Shown: positions 59,456 to 64,000 of the stretch, piece after piece
How the letters are laid out: every line of letters begins with the position of its first letter
Numbering within the stretch: position 1 is the stretch's first letter
Origin: Streptomyces sp. NBC_01689
GTDB lineage: Bacteria; Actinomycetota; Actinomycetes; Streptomycetales; Streptomycetaceae
Direction: 5' to 3'
DNA length: 64,000 nucleotides
Assembly: GCF_036250675.1 (NCBI RefSeq)
Contig: NZ_CP109592.1
Span: 3,906,001 to 3,970,000 of the forward strand
Position numbers and translations under genes: made by a program
The notes under the pieces: model-generated
The model's database searches: none
Told to the model about the DNA's origin: nothing
Seen by the model: only the letters and a program-made list of their open reading frames with translations

Positions 59456-59908
59456 TCAGGTGGCGTCGGCGTCGAAGGGCGGGCGCTCGTCCTCGCCCGG
59501 CTTCTCGGGCTTCTTGGTCATGTCCACGGTCGAACCGGAGCCTGAGCCGGAAGCCGTGCCGGAGCCCGGAGCCGACGACTCGGACGCACCGCTGTGCACC
59601 GCGTCCGTGACCTCGGCCATCTCCTTCTTCAGATCGAAGCCGTTACGGATCTCCTTGAGCCCCAGCTCGTCGTTGTCCAGCTGCTTGCGCAGGAACGTCT
59701 TGGGGTTCAGGTCCTCGAACTCGAAGTCCTTGAACTCGGGGCCGAGTTCCTCGCGGATGTCGGCCTTGGCCGTCTCCGAGAACTCGCGGATCTTGCGGAT
59801 GGTGCGCGTGACGTCCTGGATCATCTTCGGGAGCTTGTCCGGACCGAAGACGAGCACGGCGAGGACAACGAGCGCCACCAGCTCGAGCGGTCCTATGTCA
59901 TTGAACAC
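59456..59908 (-). CDS. tatB: Sec-independent translocase protein TatB
   Basis: A 150-residue protein. The N-terminal helix MFNDIGPLELVALVVLAVLV and the hinge FGPDKLPK define TatA/B; the length, the amphipathic helix and the acidic-then-Ser/Gly tail favour TatB. It recognises twin-arginine precursors with TatC. AAGGAG precedes the GTG start. It lies next to htrA in the same order as in mycobacteria. Confidence 0.9.
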   Translation of the reverse strand: MFNDIGPLELVALVVLAVLVFGPDKLPKMIQDVTRTIRKIREFSETAKADIREELGPEFKDFEFEDLNPKTFLRKQLDNDELGLKEIRNGFDLKKEMAEVTDAVHSGASESSAPGSGTASGSGSGSTVDMTKKPEKPGEDERPPFDADAT

Positions 59909-60097
59909 CTGAAGCTCCTTGCGATGTCCTTCGGTCCTCGGCCCCCGGCGGTCGTTCCGTGGTCCGGGCCGGATCTACGGTACCCGCCGATCCCGTCCGT
60001 CCGGAACTGTCCCGGGGCCTCCGGGTCCGTGTACACGTCGAGTTCTCCCGGATGTCCGCCGCTCCTTCCGGGGGCGGCCACCGGTCCGCCGCCCGTG

Positions 60098-62104
60098 TCA
60101 GCCGCCGTCGGCCGAGCCCAGGACCAGGGTGATCCGTTTCCGGCCGCCGTCCCGCCTGAGGGTCAGCAGCAGCCGGTCCCCGGGGCGGTGCGCCCGGGTC
60201 CGCACGATCAGCTCCTCCCCCGAGTGCACGGGCACCCCGTCGACCTCGATGATCACGTCGCCCGCTCTGATCCCCGCCCGGGCACCGGGGCCGCCCGGGG
60301 TGACCGGCGGGCCCCCGGTCGTCTTCGTGCCGACCCGGGCGCCGTCGCCGCCGTACTGCAGGTCCAGCGTGACACCGATCACCGGGTGGGTCGCCCGGCC
60401 GGTGTTGATCAGCTCCTCGGCGACGCGTCTGGCCTGGTTGACGGGGATGGCGAAGCCGAGCCCGATGGAACCGGCCTGGCCGGCCTGCGGGTCGGTGCTG
60501 CCGTCAGCCGAGCGGATGGCGCTGTTGATGCCGATGACACGCGCCCGGGAGTCGAGCAGCGGTCCGCCGGAGTTGCCGGGGTTGATGGGGGCGTCGGTCT
60601 GCAGGGCGTCCACGTACGAGACGTCGCTCCCGTCGCCCTTCTCACCGCCCGCCGTGATGGGCCGCTCCTTGGCGCTGATGATCCCGGAGGTCACGGTGTT
60701 GGCGAGGTCGAAGGGCGCCCCGATGGCGACGACGGGGTCGCCCACCTGGACGCTGTCGGAGTTGCCAAGCGACAGGGGACGCAGTCCGCCGACCCCGGAC
60801 ACCTTGACGACGGCGAGGTCGTATCCGCTGTCGCGCCCGACGACGGTGGCCTCGGCGCTCTGGCCGCCGCTGAACGTCACGGTTATCCGGCCGCTGCTGC
60901 CGGCCGGCGCGACCACGTGGTTGTTGGTGAGGATGTGGCCCCGGCCGTCGAGCACGAAGCCGGTGCCGGTGCCCTGCTCGTCCGTCCCGCGCACGTGCAG
61001 CGTCACGACGCCGGGCAGCGCGCGGGCGGCTATCCCCGCGACGCTGTCCGCGGGCCTGCCGGGAGCCTCCTTCGCGGCCTGGGGCAGCCGGATGTCCCCG
61101 GTGGCGCCCTCGCGCTCCAGAGCGGCCCCCACGGCTCCGCCGACGCCTCCGGCCAGGACGGCGATCAGCACGGCCCCGAGGACCAGCGTCCGCCTCGGCC
61201 GCCGCGTCCGGGGCGCCGCCGCGCCGTTCTGCTGGAGCGGCCCCGGAGCGGCCCAGGGGTCGTAGTTCCGCCACGGGTCCGGAGCGGGGCGGGAAGCGTC
61301 CGCGTACGGGCCTGGAGGGCCCTCTGGGGCAGGAGAGGCTCCCGGGACCGGGAATCCCGCCGGGACCCCCTCCCCGTCCCCGGAGACGGCCACGGGGGCG
61401 GGCGTGCCCTGTGCGGGCGCCGCCGCGGGAGTCAGGGGCGGTGCGGGCGCCATCGGCGGGGCGGGGGTGCCGTACGCCGGCGCGGGTGTGACGGGCGCGG
61501 GCGTGGTCCGCGTGGGGGCGTCGCCGGAAGCCGTCGCGGGGATGCCGTGCGCCGCGGTGACCGCCGGGTGCTGGACCGGCGGAGCGGGAGCCCAGGGGCC
61601 CGGCTCACCGTACGGCGGGGTGCTGTAGGGGTCGGGATCGTGCAGGGGCACGGGACGGCCGTCGGCCTCCGGGGACGTGGGTACGGCGCCGGGCACCGGG
61701 GCGTCGGTCCCGGTGTGCGGCATCTCGGTCGTGACGGTGGTCCCGGTGTGCGGCATCTCGGTCGTGACGGTGGTCCCGGTGTGCGGCATCTCGGTCGTGT
61801 CCGGCACGTCAGCCGCGGCGGCGGGTGCCGGATCGGGCCGCTGGAGCCGGAAGTCCCCGTCCTGCTCGGAGTCCGCGTGCCACCCCGAGTCCTCGTCCCC
61901 TACGGAGGTCTCGTCCCGCCCGCAGCCGTCGCTCCGGACCGGGTCGGCGTCGCGCGCGTCGCCCGCGCGCCCCGGATCACCCTCGGGCGGGGAGGCCGCC
62001 TCCGCGGAGGCGCGCTCCGCGGCCCCCGGGGTCGTCCCCCCTTCGGCCACCGGAGGTACCGGCCGGTTCCACCACGTCGCCTTCGCGGGTTTCCCGTCGT
62101 CCAT
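60098..62104 (-). CDS. htrA: HtrA-like S1C serine protease with PDZ domain
   Basis: A 668-residue envelope protease. A disordered cytoplasmic N terminus of 290 residues includes three repeats of TTEMPHTG, followed by one membrane helix. The trypsin-like domain has the triad His in LTNNHVVA, Asp in SGYDLAVVK and Ser in NPGNSGGPL. The C-terminal PDZ domain contains GIRAGDVIIEVDG. In mycobacteria HtrA lies beside sigE and rseA and takes part in envelope stress signalling. GGGGAG precedes the ATG. Confidence 0.92.
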   Translation of the reverse strand: MDDGKPAKATWWNRPVPPVAEGGTTPGAAERASAEAASPPEGDPGRAGDARDADPVRSDGCGRDETSVGDEDSGWHADSEQDGDFRLQRPDPAPAAAADVPDTTEMPHTGTTVTTEMPHTGTTVTTEMPHTGTDAPVPGAVPTSPEADGRPVPLHDPDPYSTPPYGEPGPWAPAPPVQHPAVTAAHGIPATASGDAPTRTTPAPVTPAPAYGTPAPPMAPAPPLTPAAAPAQGTPAPVAVSGDGEGVPAGFPVPGASPAPEGPPGPYADASRPAPDPWRNYDPWAAPGPLQQNGAAAPRTRRPRRTLVLGAVLIAVLAGGVGGAVGAALEREGATGDIRLPQAAKEAPGRPADSVAGIAARALPGVVTLHVRGTDEQGTGTGFVLDGRGHILTNNHVVAPAGSSGRITVTFSGGQSAEATVVGRDSGYDLAVVKVSGVGGLRPLSLGNSDSVQVGDPVVAIGAPFDLANTVTSGIISAKERPITAGGEKGDGSDVSYVDALQTDAPINPGNSGGPLLDSRARVIGINSAIRSADGSTDPQAGQAGSIGLGFAIPVNQARRVAEELINTGRATHPVIGVTLDLQYGGDGARVGTKTTGGPPVTPGGPGARAGIRAGDVIIEVDGVPVHSGEELIVRTRAHRPGDRLLLTLRRDGGRKRITLVLGSADGG
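61706..61799. repeat. 33-bp tandem repeat inside htrA
   Basis: Two full copies and one partial copy of a 33-bp unit encoding an 11-residue peptide (TTEMPHTGTTV) lie in the disordered N-terminal segment of HtrA. Confidence 0.87.
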
Positions 62105-62242
62105 GTTCTCCCCACACCCGGCCCGTGGCACAGCACGCCGACGGCCACCGCAGATTGCCGACACCGCGTCCGGGAATCCCTCCGGCGGACGCGCCCCTCC
62201 CCGGATTCAACCAGGTTCCGGGGCCGCGGCGCAGAGGGCGGG

Positions 62243-63220
62243 TCAGCGGGCGGTGCGGGAGGAGAACGGAGGGGGAGGGGAGGAAGAGGGGGACGGGGCC
62301 GGGGCCGCGAGCAGCCCCGGGGTCGCGACGTCGGGCGCCATCGACCAGCCGGCCGTCACGGCCGGCTGTACCTCGGTGAGCGGACGTATCAGGGGGGACA
62401 TCGCGGCGGCGCCGGCCACCACGGGGGTCGTCAGCGTGTGCACCATGTCCTGCCCCTGGGGCGCCGGAGCGGGGACTCCGGGCAGCAGCGGCGCGGAGAC
62501 CTCGGTGGGCTGCACGGGGGCGTCGCCGAACCCGCGCTGGCCCTGGGCGAGCAGCGGTCCGGTGGAGCGGCGCCGCTGTGTCTCGGGTGCCGTCGCGGCT
62601 CCCGAGCCCGGGGTGCGCATCGGTGTCACGTTGCTCCCGCCGGAGCCGCGCGCGTCCGCGGTGTCGCCTGGGACCCCGGTCGACACCCCGCCGAGCGCGA
62701 CCGCGGCCAGCGACACCGCGCCGGCGGCGGCGAAGGCGAAGCGCAGACCGCGCGAGGACGATCTCTCGGTCTCGTGGCGGCTGACGTCATGGATACGGAA
62801 GCCACGTCCGGCGGAAGGGGGCAGCACGTCCGCGTGCGGCCCGGCGGGCACGTACCCGAAGGGCTCGCCGCGCACGCCGAACACTCCGGTCGCCCCGGCG
62901 CCGGAGGGCAGTCTTCCCCCGAAGATCCCGCCGTCGAGCGGTGAGCCGTCACCGCCGTCGGTGTCACCTCCCCCCGGCAGTCCCTGGAGCCGGGCCAGGA
63001 AACTCTCGGAAGGGGGCGGAGGAGCTACTTCCGCGAAGACGTTCTTCAGTCGGCGCTGGGCGTCCGCCTCGGCCTTGCACCTCGCGCAGGTGGCGAGGTG
63101 GGCCAGGACGCGCTCGCGCGACTCATGACCGAGCTCTCCGTCCACCAGGGCGGAGAGTCGGTCCCCAAGGTGCTGGTCGGCAACACGCCGCTCCGCAGAG
63201 TCAGGCCGTGATCCACTCAC
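62243..63220 (-). CDS. rseA: Zinc-binding anti-sigma factor (RseA/RsrA type)
   Basis: A 325-residue protein. The N-terminal ZAS domain has the H-x3-C-x2-C motif in [11 protein letters not shown], with helices for holding the sigma factor. A probable membrane helix ([18 protein letters not shown]) and a long Pro/Ser/Ala-rich tail follow. GTG 63220 overlaps the sigma gene stop by four bases, so the two proteins are coupled. It matches RseA in the sigE-rseA-htrA-tatB set. Confidence 0.88.
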   Translation of the reverse strand: MSGSRPDSAERRVADQHLGDRLSALVDGELGHESRERVLAHLATCARCKAEADAQRRLKNVFAEVAPPPPSESFLARLQGLPGGGDTDGGDGSPLDGGIFGGRLPSGAGATGVFGVRGEPFGYVPAGPHADVLPPSAGRGFRIHDVSRHETERSSSRGLRFAFAAAGAVSLAAVALGGVSTGVPGDTADARGSGGSNVTPMRTPGSGAATAPETQRRRSTGPLLAQGQRGFGDAPVQPTEVSAPLLPGVPAPAPQGQDMVHTLTTPVVAGAAAMSPLIRPLTEVQPAVTAGWSMAPDVATPGLLAAPAPSPSSSPPPPFSSRTAR

Positions 63221-63990
63221 GCGGTCGCGCCCCCTCCTCCCAGCGCGGGAACCCCCGTGATCGCGAAGCCGCGGCGCTCGGCACGGGCCTCGGGGGACCG
63301 GTGCGAGAGCCCCTTGCGCAGCTGCGAGCGACCACGGTGGATCCGGCTGCGGACCGTACCGAGCTTGACGCCCAGGGTGGCGGCGATCTCCTCGTACGAC
63401 AGTCCCTCGATGTCACAGAGGACGACCGCGGCGCGGAACTCGGGCGCGAGCGTGTCCAGCGCCTGCTGGACGTCCGCGTCGAAGTGCGCGTCGTTGAAGA
63501 CCTGCTGCGGGGAGGGCTCACGGCTGGGCAGCCGCTCGGCCGCGTCGTCGCCGAGGGCGTCGAAGCGGATGCGCTGCTTGCGGCGCACCATGTCCAGGAA
63601 GAGGTTGGTGGTGATGCGGTGCAGCCAGCCCTCGAAGGTGCCGGGCGTGTAGGTCGACAGGGATCGGAAGACGCGGACGAAGACCTCCTGGGTGAGGTCC
63701 TCTGCGTCGTGCTGGTTTCCCGTCAGGCGGTAGGCGAGCCGGTAGACCCGGCCGCTGTGCGTGCTGACGATCTCCTCCCAGGTGGGCGGAGTCCACGCCT
63801 GCGGTTCCGCGTCGGTGGTGAACGTCGCGGTCTGCGCGGGGGCAGCAGCATGGAACGTGTCAGCGGTGTCGGTCACGGATTTCGGCTCACCCGCTGATCG
63901 CAGCAGGCGCCGCAGCACCCGTCCCCGATCCACAGGCGCAGCCGCACCTCCCCTGTCGGCTCTGGTGGTGTCCAGTGGAGCCCCTACCAT
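63217..63990 (-). CDS. sigE: ECF sigma factor of the mycobacterial SigE type
   Basis: A 257-residue ECF sigma factor. Region 2 carries [18 protein letters not shown] and [16 protein letters not shown]; region 4 has [23 protein letters not shown] 63990 follows GAGGTGG; GTG starts at 63996 or within the N-terminal extension are possible. It directs RNA polymerase to envelope-stress promoters and is held by the coupled anti-sigma factor. The name sigE follows the mycobacterial gene in this layout; it is not the Streptomyces cell-wall SigE. Confidence 0.87.
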   Translation of the reverse strand: MVGAPLDTTRADRGGAAAPVDRGRVLRRLLRSAGEPKSVTDTADTFHAAAPAQTATFTTDAEPQAWTPPTWEEIVSTHSGRVYRLAYRLTGNQHDAEDLTQEVFVRVFRSLSTYTPGTFEGWLHRITTNLFLDMVRRKQRIRFDALGDDAAERLPSREPSPQQVFNDAHFDADVQQALDTLAPEFRAAVVLCDIEGLSYEEIAATLGVKLGTVRSRIHRGRSQLRKGLSHRSPEARAERRGFAITGVPALGGGGATA

Positions 63991-64000
63991 AGCCACCTCG

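Noticed and set aside
62105..62242. SigE-type promoter before htrA (GGAAC near 62216)
   Set aside because: No -10 partner at the usual 16-19-base spacing.

Overview
This is chromosomal DNA of a Streptomyces or very close relative. GC content is very high with a strong third-codon GC bias. GTG starts, ATGA/GTGA stop-start overlaps, a WblC/WhiB7 regulator, mycoredoxin, AdnAB, lipobox peptidases and DUF3107/DUF3152/DUF1003 proteins are all present. I see no transposase, phage gene, CRISPR array, rRNA or tRNA. Most of the window is core chromosome. From memory, two stretches match conserved actinobacterial neighbourhoods: about 1-44 kb resembles M. tuberculosis Rv3197-Rv3211, and about 52.5-64 kb resembles Rv1221-Rv1239.

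Region 1 (1-16.2 kb) carries stress response and DNA repair. It has the 3' part of an ABC1-type kinase, wblC with a long attenuated leader, uvrD2, mycoredoxin, nudC, an M20 peptidase, the adnA-adnB helicase-nuclease pair and an alkyltransferase-like protein. Region 2 (16.4-23.9 kb) has a large MprF-like membrane protein with a degenerate kinase domain, two tandem secreted tripeptidyl-aminopeptidase-like lipoproteins, and moeZ.

Region 3 (23.9-35.7 kb) looks like an accessory insertion into the conserved order. One tight minus-strand operon encodes a PelF-like (DUF3492) glycosyltransferase, a multi-pass membrane protein, a small Pro/Arg-rich protein, a nucleotide-sugar epimerase and a spherulin-4 family protein. 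This is reminiscent of Pel or galactosaminogalactan polysaccharide loci, but the spherulin-4 protein appears to have lost its catalytic acids. A second operon encodes a complete peptide-type ABC importer. It is preceded by a consensus promoter that should yield a leaderless 30-residue Cys-containing leader peptide.

Region 4 (35.8-52 kb) returns to core genes: a DUF3152 metzincin-like protein, alpha/beta hydrolases, a TetR regulator, DUF3107, a ferritin-like protein, a DEAD-box helicase with a repeated RRRTRK tail, an NYN protein, a tiny 50-residue gene, MarC, a PHP phosphoesterase, a DUF6758-type protein, an MFS exporter and a SUFU-domain protein. A gene-free repeat-rich stretch lies at 48.5-49.3 kb. 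Region 5 (52-64 kb) covers metal and envelope functions: CorA with a leader ORF, an MgtE-N/CBS protein coupled to a DUF1003 protein, Mrp, TatB, an HtrA-like protease, and an anti-sigma factor coupled to an ECF sigma factor of the mycobacterial SigE type.

The most noteworthy items are the wblC leader, the polysaccharide-like operon with its pseudo-hydrolase, the leaderless leader peptide, the corA leader ORF and the possible CTG start of the DEAD-box helicase.
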